NCBI RefSeq assembly: GCF_900113005.1
Contig: NZ_FONW01000008.1
Location: 124,001-188,000 of the forward strand
Reading direction: 5' to 3'
DNA from: Sunxiuqinia elliptica
GTDB lineage: Bacteria; Bacteroidota; Bacteroidia; Bacteroidales; Prolixibacteraceae
Length of the DNA: 64,000 bases
The notes beneath the pieces are model-generated. The model had not been told where the DNA came from and ran no database searches. It was given only the letters and a program-made list of their open reading frames with translations. The number at the start of each line of letters is the position of its first letter. The stretch's first letter is position 1. Shown here piece after piece: positions 42,504 to 50,954 of this stretch. Position numbers and translations under genes: made by a program.

Positions 42504-43418
42504 ATGACTCCCAAAACAGTATTCTTTTCACTATTCTTTTCTTTTGCCTCTATTTTTTCACAAGCTCAAACGATTGAACCTTTACGTGACGAAATCAACC
42601 AGATCTTAAAAGATAAGTCAGCAACGGTTGCCGTTGCCATCGAAGGGACTGCAATGCATGACACACTTTCCATTAATGCCGACAGACACATGCCTATGCA
42701 AAGTGTATTCAAATTTCACTTGGCTCTGGCTGTACTCGAGCAGATTGACCAGGGGAAGTTCAGCTTGGATCATCAACTTTCCTTCGATAAAAACAAGGTG
42801 GATCGCTATCAGCATCTGTATAGCCCGCTGCGTGAAAAATATCCTCAGGGAGCGAATGTTTCTGTTGCGGAGCTCCTCAAATATACGGTCTCTCTAAGCG
42901 ACAATTTGGGTTGCGACTTGCTTTTTCAGCTTGTTGGGGGCCCCGAAGTGGTCCAATCGTACCTCCACCAAATCGGAATCAAAGACATTGCCATTGTTTA
43001 CAACGAGCTGCTTATGCAGTCGGATTGGAGCCACCAGTACCAGAACTGGACCACAGCACATGCGACCAATCAATTGTTACAGCTGTTTTTTGAAAACCGC
43101 TCCCAGCTTTTAAGTACGGAGAATCATCAATTTCTATTGGATATATTGAAAGGGACAACAACCGGAAAGAAAAGTATCAGAGGCCTTTTGCCTAAGGATG
43201 CGGTTGTTGCACACAAAACAGGTCATTCCGGGAAAAACGAACAAGGCTTAACTGGTGCTTTAAATGACATTGGAATTGTTTTTTTGCCCAATGGCTCCTA
43301 TTTTTATCTAAGCATCCTGGTCAGCGACTCGATGGAGGATAATAAAACCAATCAACAGCTTATCGCTCAAATTTCGAAATTGGCCTGGGATTACTTCCTT
43401 AATAAAGAAGAACAATAA
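42504..43418 (+). CDS. Class A beta-lactamase, subclass A2-like
   Basis: Exported serine beta-lactamase of 304 residues. A signal peptide (1-21) precedes the catalytic motifs Ser67-Val-Phe-Lys70 (QSVFKFH), Ser132-Asp-Asn134 (SLSDNLG), the omega-loop Glu168 in YNELLMQSDW and Lys238-Thr-Gly240. The VFKFHLALAVL and QYQNWTTAHATNQLL segments are those of the Bacteroidota subclass (CfxA, CblA, PER and relatives). Activity against cephalosporins would be expected for the subclass but depends on details I cannot test. No mobile element flanks it, and the gene looks native and chromosomal. An MBL-fold gene follows 27 bp later. Confidence 0.93.
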   Translation: MTPKTVFFSLFFSFASIFSQAQTIEPLRDEINQILKDKSATVAVAIEGTAMHDTLSINADRHMPMQSVFKFHLALAVLEQIDQGKFSLDHQLSFDKNKVDRYQHLYSPLREKYPQGANVSVAELLKYTVSLSDNLGCDLLFQLVGGPEVVQSYLHQIGIKDIAIVYNELLMQSDWSHQYQNWTTAHATNQLLQLFFENRSQLLSTENHQFLLDILKGTTTGKKSIRGLLPKDAVVAHKTGHSGKNEQGLTGALNDIGIVFLPNGSYFYLSILVSDSMEDNKTNQQLIAQISKLAWDYFLNKEEQ

Positions 43419-43445
43419 TTGATCTTTTAAGCGAATTCAACGACG

Positions 43446-44033
43446 ATGGCGACAATAAAAATCTTAATTGAAGGATATGCCCGGGAGCTGCCAACAGGAT
43501 GGCAAGCCAGCTCTACCAGCTGCTTAATCACGACTGATAACTATAAAATCATCACCGATCCCGGTTGTAACCGACAAGCTTTGCTCGCTGCTTTAGACCG
43601 CGAAGATCTATCAACCGATGCCATTGACTACGTTTTTTTATCACACCGACATCCGGATCATACCCTGCTAGCTTGTCTTTTCGAGCGAGCAAAGTATGTC
43701 ACCTTTGACGCCCACCTACTCTATGATAACGATGTTATGCTTGAGTTCGATACGCATCTGTTTGGTGAAGACATTGAAATCATCGATACGCCCGGACATG
43801 TGCAGGAACACCTTTCACTACTGGTCGATACTCAGGAAGGGAAGATAGCCATTGCTGGCGATGTATTTTGGTGGCTGGATGGTGAAGCACAGCTTCCCGA
43901 CCTTAACCAGGAAGATCCCAGCCAAGCCCCAGACATGGATCATCAAGCACTGATGGCCAGCCGAAAGAAACTCTTAGCTTGGGCAGATTACATCATCCCC
44001 GGGCACGGCAAGCGTTTTAAAGTGGATCGTTAA
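43446..44033 (+). CDS. MBL-fold metallo-hydrolase
   Basis: A 195-residue cytoplasmic metallo-beta-lactamase-fold hydrolase. The binuclear metal motif is HRHPDH (His67, His69, Asp71, His72), with further ligands in IDTPGHVQEH, AGDVFWW and IPGHGKRF. It lacks a signal peptide, so it is not a secreted carbapenemase; it more likely belongs to the glyoxalase-II or lactonase-like proteins. It begins 27 bp after the class A beta-lactamase gene, which hints at co-transcription, but a functional link is only inference. Confidence 0.85.
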   Translation: MATIKILIEGYARELPTGWQASSTSCLITTDNYKIITDPGCNRQALLAALDREDLSTDAIDYVFLSHRHPDHTLLACLFERAKYVTFDAHLLYDNDVMLEFDTHLFGEDIEIIDTPGHVQEHLSLLVDTQEGKIAIAGDVFWWLDGEAQLPDLNQEDPSQAPDMDHQALMASRKKLLAWADYIIPGHGKRFKVDR

Positions 44034-44098
44034 AAGCCGAATGATGCTTTAGGACAAGACAAACAAGATGATCAAAAACAAATAACCACAACTCAACC

Positions 44099-44530
44099 AT
44101 GCAAACAGAAACACCCAAACAACTCCTAAAAGATCCGGAACAAACACCCAGTGCTGATTTGTTCAAAGCAATCATGAGTGCCCAACTGTATCAAACGTTC
44201 GAAGAGCAACAAGCCATTCTTGCGGAACTGGGACTCGCTACGGAATGGCGATTTTACAAGGATGGCAAAGCCTGGCTCTGCAAGGTAACTCGCAAGAAAA
44301 AAACCATTGTCTGGATTTCGCTCTGGGAAGGTATCATCAAATCGGGCTTCTATTTCACAGAGAAAACCAGCCCCGGCCTCCTGGAACTAGCCATCGATGA
44401 AAATATAAAATCAACATTTCTGGCCCAAAAGCCCATTGGGAGACTACTACCTGTTATCCTGGATATTCAGGAGGCTGATCAATTGGCAGACTTCAAGAAA
44501 ATCGCAGCCTATAAAAGCAGCTTAAAGTAA
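44099..44530 (+). CDS. DUF3788 family protein
   Basis: A 143-residue cytoplasmic protein matching DUF3788: LLKDPEQTPSADLF, TEWRFYKDGKAWLCKV, RKKKTIVWISLWEG and GFYFTEKT are the typical blocks. Function is unknown; members are scattered through Bacteroidota and Firmicutes. It lies 65 bp after the MBL-fold gene and could be the last gene of that unit. Confidence 0.85.
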   Translation: MQTETPKQLLKDPEQTPSADLFKAIMSAQLYQTFEEQQAILAELGLATEWRFYKDGKAWLCKVTRKKKTIVWISLWEGIIKSGFYFTEKTSPGLLELAIDENIKSTFLAQKPIGRLLPVILDIQEADQLADFKKIAAYKSSLK

Positions 44531-44864
44531 AAGCCCCACAGAACGGTGCGTTGAGGAATAAGCTAAAAGCGAGGAAACTCAGGGGTAAAGCTCCAGCGCA
44601 GCACGATTATTCCCTGGATCAGCAAGACAATTCCCTTTGGAATGATTGCAATTCGCTATCGAATGGGCTTACGGCGCTAAGGCATAGCAATTATTCGATG
44701 TAGCAAAAGAATCATTCCCTATCGAACCATAGATGTTCTCGATGGAATATACTTCATAACTTCGAGAATATCTATTATCCGATAACGCAGCATGCCTCAG
44801 CAATAGCGCAGCATGACCTATTCCATAGTTACCAAACATTATAAAAACCAAGATTGATCAGACC
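44531..44864. other. Gene-free stretch with degenerate repeated words
   Basis: A 334-bp gap in which ATTCCCT occurs three times and GCAGCA/GCAGCAT three times among TATCGA-like words, suggesting an old, decayed repeat. A short minus-strand frame across it (44669-44851) has biased low-complexity composition and I do not accept it as a gene. Confidence 0.45.
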
Positions 44865-45764
44865 ATGAATTTTAGAAAACTGATTTTATTAATTGTAATT
44901 TTTATCGGACTCTCATCATGCAAAGCACAAAAAAGTGACTATGCTAATTCAGTGCTCTGGGAAATCAAAAAACCAGGAGATGCTAATGTAGCATATATTC
45001 TCGGGACGATTCACGTTTTAGATACAACACAGTTAAATTTCCCTATTGAAACAATAAAAACTCTTATTGACAAATGTAAAAATCTATGTTTAGAAATAAT
45101 TCCCGGACAAGTAAATCAATTGAAGAAAATCAATAAATACTTGTATTTAAAGGATGAAGATTTGAAAATTTCAACCCGGCTTGAAAAGAAATATTATGAA
45201 AATTTGATGCAAATTGCAGATTCCTCGGACTATTTCTTAAAAAGATTTAAACCCTACCTTAACTCTATGAGACCAACAATTTTAAGCACTTATATTGAAG
45301 CAGAAAGGGAATTAATAAAAACTCAGAATTTTGTTTCTGTTAATTATAGACCTGAATCTGACTTATTTAATTATGCCAACAAAAAAGGATATAAAACAAT
45401 TCCTTTAGAAACAGGACAACAACAAATTGATTGGCTTATTAGACTTGACCTTTCATATGAAAAATCTTTAGAGCTACTAAAAAAATCAATTGACAAGTAT
45501 AATGACAATGATTCGGGTATTGATATTTTCCAAAAATATTCAGAACAAGATTTGGCTTTATATCCACCGGATGTATTTTCCGACTCAATTATGATTTTAA
45601 GAAATACTGGAATGGCAGAAAAAATAGACAGCTTGATAAATATTAAAAGTTTATTTGTTGCCATTGGAGCAGCACATTTACCATATGAAAACGGAGTCTT
45701 AAATCTTTTAGAGCAAAAGGGATGTATAATAAGACCGTATAAAATTGACTTAAAAAACAAATAA
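44865..45764 (+). CDS. TraB/GumN-family lipoprotein
   Basis: A 299-residue exported protein of the TraB/GumN (Tiki-like) superfamily. Lipobox LSSC (Cys19) follows the signal peptide. The two family motifs are LWEIKKPG...YILGTIHV (GxxH-type, with His in GTIHV) near residue 44 and the C-terminal FVAIGAAHLPYENGVL (GAxH). The fold is related to metal-dependent proteases such as Tiki, but activity in bacterial members is mostly unproven. The gene is markedly A+T-rich relative to its neighbours, so recent acquisition is possible. Confidence 0.82.
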   Translation: MNFRKLILLIVIFIGLSSCKAQKSDYANSVLWEIKKPGDANVAYILGTIHVLDTTQLNFPIETIKTLIDKCKNLCLEIIPGQVNQLKKINKYLYLKDEDLKISTRLEKKYYENLMQIADSSDYFLKRFKPYLNSMRPTILSTYIEAERELIKTQNFVSVNYRPESDLFNYANKKGYKTIPLETGQQQIDWLIRLDLSYEKSLELLKKSIDKYNDNDSGIDIFQKYSEQDLALYPPDVFSDSIMILRNTGMAEKIDSLINIKSLFVAIGAAHLPYENGVLNLLEQKGCIIRPYKIDLKNK

Positions 45765-45913
45765 CGTTTGGTAGCAAAGTACATATTGTAGGTCCGGCGT
45801 CGAAATCCGCCCCAGCAACATCTATCAACCGAACAGAATCCCTGTTCCTCCTAGCTTAATCATGATGAAAAGCTCCTGAGTGATCACAAGCAAAGTCATC
45901 TCTCTAAAGCATA

Positions 45914-45946
45914 AAAACCAGGTTCACATGCTGGTTTTGTTTTTGT
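45914..45946 (+). terminator. Terminator before sialidase gene
   Basis: AAAACCAG and CTGGTTTT form an 8-bp stem with a 9-nt loop, followed by GTTTTTG. It ends the TraB-like transcript. Confidence 0.75.
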
Positions 45947-45972
45947 AAATTGCTCCAACTAGTTAACCGCTT

Positions 45973-47151
45973 ATGAAAATTTTGAATCTCATCCTTCTGT
46001 TTGGCTGTTTCACTCTACTTTATGCTTCCTGCCAAACTCCGAAAACATCGGATAAACCAATCGTACAGGTATTATGGAGCCAAGCCGACAGCAGCCACAA
46101 CAACTATCGTATTCCTTCGCTTTTAGTGACTCCCCAACACACCCTTTTGGCTTTTGCCGAAGGACGTGAAGGCGGAGATTCCGGCGATATCGACATCTTG
46201 CTGCGTCGCTCAACCGACCAGGGACGTAGCTGGGAAGAGCAGATTGTAGTCTGGGACGACGGCCCCAATACCTGTGGAAATCCGTGTCCGGTTGTTGACC
46301 AAACCAGCGGACGTATTTACCTGTTCATGACATGGAATTTAGGAAGTGATTCGGAAGATGCCATCATTCGCAAGCAAAGCCAGCAGACACGTATTCCTTA
46401 CCTGTGCTATTCGGATGACGACGGGCAAACTTGGTCCGAACCGATTTCCCTGAAAACCACTTGCAAAGATCCAGATTGGGGATGGTATGCCACCGGCCCC
46501 GGAGTTGGGATCCAGCTACAAGCAGCAGCTTACAAAAATCGCTTGGTTATTCCGTGCAATAACAGCTACACCGTTGAGCAGGACGCTGAAGCCGTCAAGG
46601 GAACTTTCGGCTATGGTGCGCACGTCCTGTTGAGTGATGATGGCGGAGCCAGCTGGCGAATGAGCGAATTAATCCATCCCAAGGTCAACGAAAGCCAGGT
46701 CGTTGAACTGATCGATGGTACTTTGATGATGAATATGCGATCCTATCATGGTAAATCCTGTCGTGCCGTATCCTACAGCCACGATGGTGGCGAGAGCTGG
46801 TCAGCGCCGGAGCTTGCTCCTCACTTGGTTGAATCTGTTTGCCAAGCCAGCACCATTCGCTTAAGCAATCACGCCGGACGCCCTTTGCTCTTTGCCAATC
46901 CCGCGGTTCCCCAAGGACGCACTCACATGAGCATTCAATGTAGTTTTGATGAGGCCAAGAGTTGGTCCAATTCAAAATTGATTTATGCAGGCCCTTCGGC
47001 TTATTCATCCCTGGCCGAACTGCCCAACGGTCAAATTGGCCTGTTCTTCGAAGCTGGCCAAGATCATCCTTATGAAAAGATGGTCTTTGTTTCGTTCAAT
47101 CCCAATGAGTTGATCCAGCCCGGAACTTTGCTTAGCAAGCAACTCCCCTAA
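45973..47151 (+). CDS. GH33 exo-sialidase lipoprotein
   Basis: Exported sialidase releasing terminal sialic acids from glycoconjugates. After a lipobox YASC (Cys20) comes the FRIP-type motif YRIPSLLV, then AFAEGREGG, and five Asp-boxes (STDQGRSW, SDDDGQTW, SDDGGASW, SHDGGESW and a degenerate SFDEAKSW). The catalytic arginines and Tyr of the six-bladed propeller appear to be in place (for example MNMRSYHGK and PSAYSSLAEL). Length 392 fits a single catalytic module without a carbohydrate-binding domain. No nan catabolic genes are nearby, so the released sugar's fate is not shown here. Confidence 0.9.
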   Translation: MKILNLILLFGCFTLLYASCQTPKTSDKPIVQVLWSQADSSHNNYRIPSLLVTPQHTLLAFAEGREGGDSGDIDILLRRSTDQGRSWEEQIVVWDDGPNTCGNPCPVVDQTSGRIYLFMTWNLGSDSEDAIIRKQSQQTRIPYLCYSDDDGQTWSEPISLKTTCKDPDWGWYATGPGVGIQLQAAAYKNRLVIPCNNSYTVEQDAEAVKGTFGYGAHVLLSDDGGASWRMSELIHPKVNESQVVELIDGTLMMNMRSYHGKSCRAVSYSHDGGESWSAPELAPHLVESVCQASTIRLSNHAGRPLLFANPAVPQGRTHMSIQCSFDEAKSWSNSKLIYAGPSAYSSLAELPNGQIGLFFEAGQDHPYEKMVFVSFNPNELIQPGTLLSKQLP

Positions 47152-47414
47152 CTTGGGACTCGTTCAAAAAGCAGGTAAAACATTTCAAAACATAAAAAAC
47201 GTCAGTCAATTGATCCTTTTCTTTTCGTAAATTGCTCAACTGAAAAAAGGATGAGTCGTTGCAAAAACACATAAGTAGACCACAAAAATCGTTTTTGTAA
47301 TAAACAGATTTAAGGGCACCCGTTAACCAACGACCAAAGCTATTCAACATACTATCAACGAGAATTCCCTGATAGCCAACAAACAGCAGGTACCTCATCC
47401 AAAATGACAGTTCT

Positions 47415-47642
47415 ATGAACGAAAAGAAAACAGACCAACTCCTACAAACACTTTTAGCCGGATCGGCCCTGATCGTCCTGGCCGGCGCAATTATGCAGCT
47501 TCAACATTACCCGTATGGAGAGCTTATTTTTGTACTTGGCGTAGCCGCCTGGTTTATTCTCACAGCCATTAAAGTACACATCCGCCGCCGCCGAAAAAGA
47601 ACGAACAACCAACAAGTAGAAAACACCAATGAACGTAATTAG
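47415..47642 (+). CDS. Small two-helix membrane protein, GldL-like motif
   Basis: A 75-residue protein with two membrane helices (about 13-30 and 36-54) and a strongly basic tail (HIRRRRKRTNN). The turn MQLQHYPYGELIFVLG resembles the GldL-type helix hairpin, also seen in the 40.8-kb protein. It overlaps the start of the next gene by 14 bp, indicating translational coupling with the acetyltransferase. Function unknown. Confidence 0.65.
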   Translation: MNEKKTDQLLQTLLAGSALIVLAGAIMQLQHYPYGELIFVLGVAAWFILTAIKVHIRRRRKRTNNQQVENTNERN

Positions 47643-48078
47643 TGTACGCGAACAGCCAGCCTACAAAGACATGGCAATTGCCTATTTCCAGAAGAATTGG
47701 AAAGGGGTATTACCAGTCATTTACGAAGATTGCATCAATCATAGCATCGAAGCATCGGCGCCTTTGCCCCAATGGTATCTGCTCATGAATGAAGACAAAA
47801 TCATCGGCTGCGCCGGACTAATTACCAACGATTTCATCAGTCGGATGGATCTGTATCCGTGGGTGTGTGCCTTATTTATCGAAGAGCAGCACCGCGGAAA
47901 TAGCTATGGATCTATTCTGTTGGAACAGGTAAAAAAAGACTCGGCAAAAGCCGGATTTCAATCCCTCTACCTGTGTACCGACCACATTGGTTATTACGAA
48001 AAATACGGGTTTAACTACCTCGCACAAGGCTACCATCCCTGGGGCGAAAAATCCCGAATTTATCAAGCCCAATTATAA
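47629..48078 (+). CDS. GNAT-family N-acetyltransferase
   Basis: A 149-residue GCN5-related acetyltransferase transferring acetyl from acetyl-CoA to an unknown amine. Motif A is EEQHRGNSYGSILLEQV (R-G-x-x-x-G/A pyrophosphate loop), preceded by WVCALFIEE and followed by LYLCTDHIGYYEKYGF. It overlaps the preceding small membrane protein by 14 bp and precedes a larger two-domain GNAT gene by 37 bp. Confidence 0.88.
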   Translation: MNVISVREQPAYKDMAIAYFQKNWKGVLPVIYEDCINHSIEASAPLPQWYLLMNEDKIIGCAGLITNDFISRMDLYPWVCALFIEEQHRGNSYGSILLEQVKKDSAKAGFQSLYLCTDHIGYYEKYGFNYLAQGYHPWGEKSRIYQAQL

Positions 48079-48115
48079 CCAGCGCCAATCATTGAATCAA
48101 TTGAAGTCAGCAAGC

Positions 48116-48967
48116 ATGGAAATCAAATCGCTCCGTCACGTCCCATTCGACCAAATCTATGAAGCGTTCAGCCAAGCGTTCGTCGATTACGAAATGCAAT
48201 TGAGCAAGCAGCAATTACAAAGCATGCTGAACCGGCGTGGTTTTGTTCCTGAATTATCGGTTGCTGCTTTCGAAAAGGGCTCCATCGTTGCGTTTACTTT
48301 CAATGGCATTGGGAATTTCAAGGAACGGTCAACTGCGTACGACACCGGAACCGGCACCATCAAGGCTTTCCGTGGACAAGGATTGGCCACCAAACTGTTC
48401 AAACACGCCATTCCAATCCTTAAAGCAGCCGGAATTGAGCAATACCTGCTCGAAGTGTTGCAACACAACAGCCCGGCAGTATCCGTCTATCAGAAGTTAG
48501 GCTTCGAAATTAGCCGGGAGTTTAATTACTTCATTCAAGAGAACGAACAGCTCAATCTTAAGCGATCAACATCCGACGCTTCTTATCGCATTCAGCCCAT
48601 TAGTTTAGCGACTTGCAGACAGCTGAGCAAGTTTGGAGACTTCTCCCCCTCCTGGCAAAACACATTCGATGCGATTGAGCGAAAGCCAGACGCTTTTAAA
48701 ATCTTTGCGGCCCAGCTTAACCAGGAAATTGTTGGCTATGTCATCCTCGAAGTAAGCTCGGGCGACCTTCCTCAATTGGCCGTTGCCAAAAATCACCGTA
48801 GAAAAGGAGTTGGCAGCTTGCTTCTTCAGGAAGCACTAAACTGGAATCAAAACGATTCAATTAAAATCATCAATGCTGAAGTATCTTGCGATTCACTTAA
48901 TCGTTTTTTAGAGTCGAAAAACATTCTTGTTACAGGCAAACAATTTGAAATGACCAGGCAACTCTGA
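48116..48967 (+). CDS. Tandem-domain GNAT acetyltransferase
   Basis: A 284-residue protein with two GNAT domains. The first (about 1-145) has FRGQGLATKLFKHAI and LLEVLQHNSPAVSVYQKLGFE in parts; the second (about 160-283) has LPQLAVAKNHRRKGVGSLL. Two-domain GNATs often acetylate small molecules, with one domain catalytic; the substrate is unknown. The frame opens far upstream at 47987 inside the previous gene, but the ATG at 48116 (MEIKSLRHVPF) begins the domain. It completes a three-gene unit with the two upstream genes. Confidence 0.88.
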   Translation: MEIKSLRHVPFDQIYEAFSQAFVDYEMQLSKQQLQSMLNRRGFVPELSVAAFEKGSIVAFTFNGIGNFKERSTAYDTGTGTIKAFRGQGLATKLFKHAIPILKAAGIEQYLLEVLQHNSPAVSVYQKLGFEISREFNYFIQENEQLNLKRSTSDASYRIQPISLATCRQLSKFGDFSPSWQNTFDAIERKPDAFKIFAAQLNQEIVGYVILEVSSGDLPQLAVAKNHRRKGVGSLLLQEALNWNQNDSIKIINAEVSCDSLNRFLESKNILVTGKQFEMTRQL

Positions 48968-49423
48968 ACCTCATTTCATAATCACCAATCACGGACAACC
49001 TCTTCTTATTTGCCCAAAAACACACAAAACTTGCTTACTTCTTGAACCGACTGTCTTATTCTTCAAAAAAACCCTGACAATCAGCGACTTTTTAACGTTT
49101 TTTATGATTTTCGACAAGTATCCACACTGTAAAGTGCTAATTCAATGACATACTAGCCATCAATACATTAAGCCTATCTCTGTTTTAAGTATATCAATCA
49201 ATGAACAATAAAAGGTTCGGAAATCACGTATTGATTTCCCCTATTCAACTATCGTTTATTTGCCCCGTTGCTGGCAACAATAAAAGATCTGCAGGTCTTA
49301 AAAGCAATCGACCCTTTGAGTAAAACAAGAATAAAACCTCTTGCCTTGCTCATCCAATACTCTTCCTGTATACTTTCTTATCAATTTTAGCACAATAGCC
49401 CGTCATCAACACACACAAGCATT
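48968..49423. other. Long intergenic region before peroxiredoxin gene
   Basis: A 456-bp gap with no supported gene. Visible elements are the short inverted repeats AAATCA-N5-TGATTT (near 49219) and GTTGC-TG-GCAAC (near 49266). I find no clear TAnnTTTG promoter box or terminator, so the peroxiredoxin may use an alternative sigma factor. Confidence 0.5.
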
Positions 49424-50164
49424 ATGAAAACGAGAATAACACTTTTCTTAATCAGCATCCTCTTTGCAGGCCTAGCTGAAGCTCAAAACAAGCAGATTCC
49501 TCTTATTGGCTCCAAAGCTCCTTCATTTACTGCCCAATCAACTGTCGGCGAATTTACATTTCCAGATGACTTCGGCTCCAGCTGGAAAATCCTCTTTAGC
49601 CATCCCAAAGACTTCACGCCTGTTTGCTCTTCGGAACTACTTGAACTTGCTTACCTTTATGAGAAACTTGCCAAAATGAATGTCAAGTTTGCCGTTATCT
49701 CTACCGATGAGGTTAATCAACACCGCATGTGGAAAGCCCACTTGGAGGAACTCGACTATAAAAACCGAGGAAAACAACAGATTCATTTTCCATTAATCGA
49801 AGACCCAAACATGCAATCGTCCATAAAATACGGAATGTTGCATTCTCCGGCCAGTACCAGCCGCGATATTCGAGGGGTTTATATTCTGGATCCCAACAAC
49901 ATGGTACGTTCGATCAACTTCTATCCCATCGAGGTGGGACGAAACATGTTGGAGATTGAGCGAACCATTGCCGCCTTGCAAACAGCCGATGCCACTCAAT
50001 TGCTAACACCTGCCAATTGGGAGCTGGGAGATGATATGCTTGTTCCCTACTATCCATACACTTCAAAAGACTTGGCCGAAAATCCAAGCCTGCAAAACGA
50101 CTATTATAATGTAGGAGATCGGATGTGGTTTAAGAAATCAACAGCAAGTTTAACTTCAAGATAA
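49424..50164 (+). CDS. Exported 1-Cys (Prx6-type) peroxiredoxin
   Basis: Thiol peroxidase reducing peroxides, 246 residues. The catalytic PKDFTPVC motif places the peroxidatic Cys at residue 68; TDEVNQHRMWKAHLEEL, GMLHSPASTSRDIRGVYILDP in parts (TSRDIRGVYILDP) and the long C-terminal VPYYPYTSKDLAENPS arm belong to the Prx6/AhpC-TSA 1-Cys group. The unusual feature is an N-terminal signal peptide (1-20, GLAEA before Gln), absent from ordinary cytoplasmic Prx6. No second conserved Cys is seen, so an external reductant is needed. Own terminator downstream. Confidence 0.9.
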   Translation: MKTRITLFLISILFAGLAEAQNKQIPLIGSKAPSFTAQSTVGEFTFPDDFGSSWKILFSHPKDFTPVCSSELLELAYLYEKLAKMNVKFAVISTDEVNQHRMWKAHLEELDYKNRGKQQIHFPLIEDPNMQSSIKYGMLHSPASTSRDIRGVYILDPNNMVRSINFYPIEVGRNMLEIERTIAALQTADATQLLTPANWELGDDMLVPYYPYTSKDLAENPSLQNDYYNVGDRMWFKKSTASLTSR

Positions 50165-50209
50165 TAACATTGCGATTCATCTATAATAATGCAATGAATT
50201 AAACAGCAG

Positions 50210-50237
50210 GAAAAAGGGAGGAAGCTCCCTTTTTCTA
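50210..50237 (+). terminator. Terminator after peroxiredoxin gene
   Basis: GAAAAAGGGAG-GAAG-CTCCCTTTTTC, 46 bp after the stop codon. Confidence 0.88.
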
Positions 50238-50329
50238 TTTCAGATTCGGCAACAACATCCGATCAAATCCACTATCTTTATTTTGAGAATCAAAAAAAAC
50301 TCAATCATCGAATCTGATCTGCTATTTCA

Positions 50330-50731
50330 ATGACCAAACACATCCAGCACATGCAAATCATCCTGTACGTCGACAAGCAGGAAACAAGTACTCATTTTTA
50401 TCAAAAGCTTTTCAGGTGTGAGCCGGGCTTGAATGTGCAGGGCATGACTGAATTTTCGCTAAGCGATAACTGTAAACTTGGACTGATGCCCAATAAAGGG
50501 ATTGCCAAAATACTAGCTAAGCAGACTCCTCACCCCAACTTAGGAAATGGGATTCCACGCTGTGAACTCTACTTGTATGTTGACGACCTTCAATTCGAAT
50601 TTGAGCATGCCAGCAGACTTGGAGTAAAACAAATTAGTCCCATAGCAAACCGAGATTGGGGAGATCGGGCATGCTACTTTGCCGATCCCGATGGACACAT
50701 CATTGCCTTTGCCGAAAAAATTATCGAATAA
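50330..50731 (+). CDS. VOC-family (glyoxalase/bleomycin-resistance fold) protein
   Basis: A 133-residue vicinal-oxygen-chelate fold protein. Two beta-alpha-beta-beta-beta modules are seen: MQIILYVDKQETSTHFYQKLF at the start (in parts) and LYLYVDDLQFEFEHASRLG in the second half, ending in the typical DWGDRACYFADPDGHIIAFAE. This late block is shared with many glyoxalase-like and antibiotic-binding proteins. Substrate unknown; no gene partner. Confidence 0.85.
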   Translation: MTKHIQHMQIILYVDKQETSTHFYQKLFRCEPGLNVQGMTEFSLSDNCKLGLMPNKGIAKILAKQTPHPNLGNGIPRCELYLYVDDLQFEFEHASRLGVKQISPIANRDWGDRACYFADPDGHIIAFAEKIIE

Positions 50732-50954
50732 GCAACTCAGCTCCACCCCAAAAAGTAATTACCTATTCTCTACTAATCAAGCTTTAAAAGAGCAGGCCCT
50801 CTTCATCCAAAAAAAATTGCAAAAAAACATAACAAATTGCAACCTCCAATGAAAAAGCTTGTCTCTATCTTTGAAGCTGCTCTGCTAAGCCTGCAGGGCT
50901 GCGCCTTTTTTGGACTAGAACACGTACAATGATCAGAAAAAATTACTTAACCAA

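Noticed and set aside
44669-44851. 60-codon minus-strand frame
   Set aside because: Lies in a degenerate repeat tract, lacks a promoter and shows no protein-like pattern.
45765-45913. Possible integron attC-like site after the TraB-like gene
   Set aside because: The needed paired GTTRRRY and RYYYAAC core sites are not present and there is no integrase.
47132-47398. 88-codon minus-strand frame after the sialidase gene
   Set aside because: Overlaps the sialidase end and has Cys/Phe/Leu-rich composition typical of a chance frame in A+T-rich DNA.
50865-50915. TATCTTTG box followed by a GC-rich hairpin and T-run before the repeat protein
   Set aside because: No -33 box at the right spacing and the hairpin has only about 7 pairs with a wobble, so promoter or attenuator calls are too weak.
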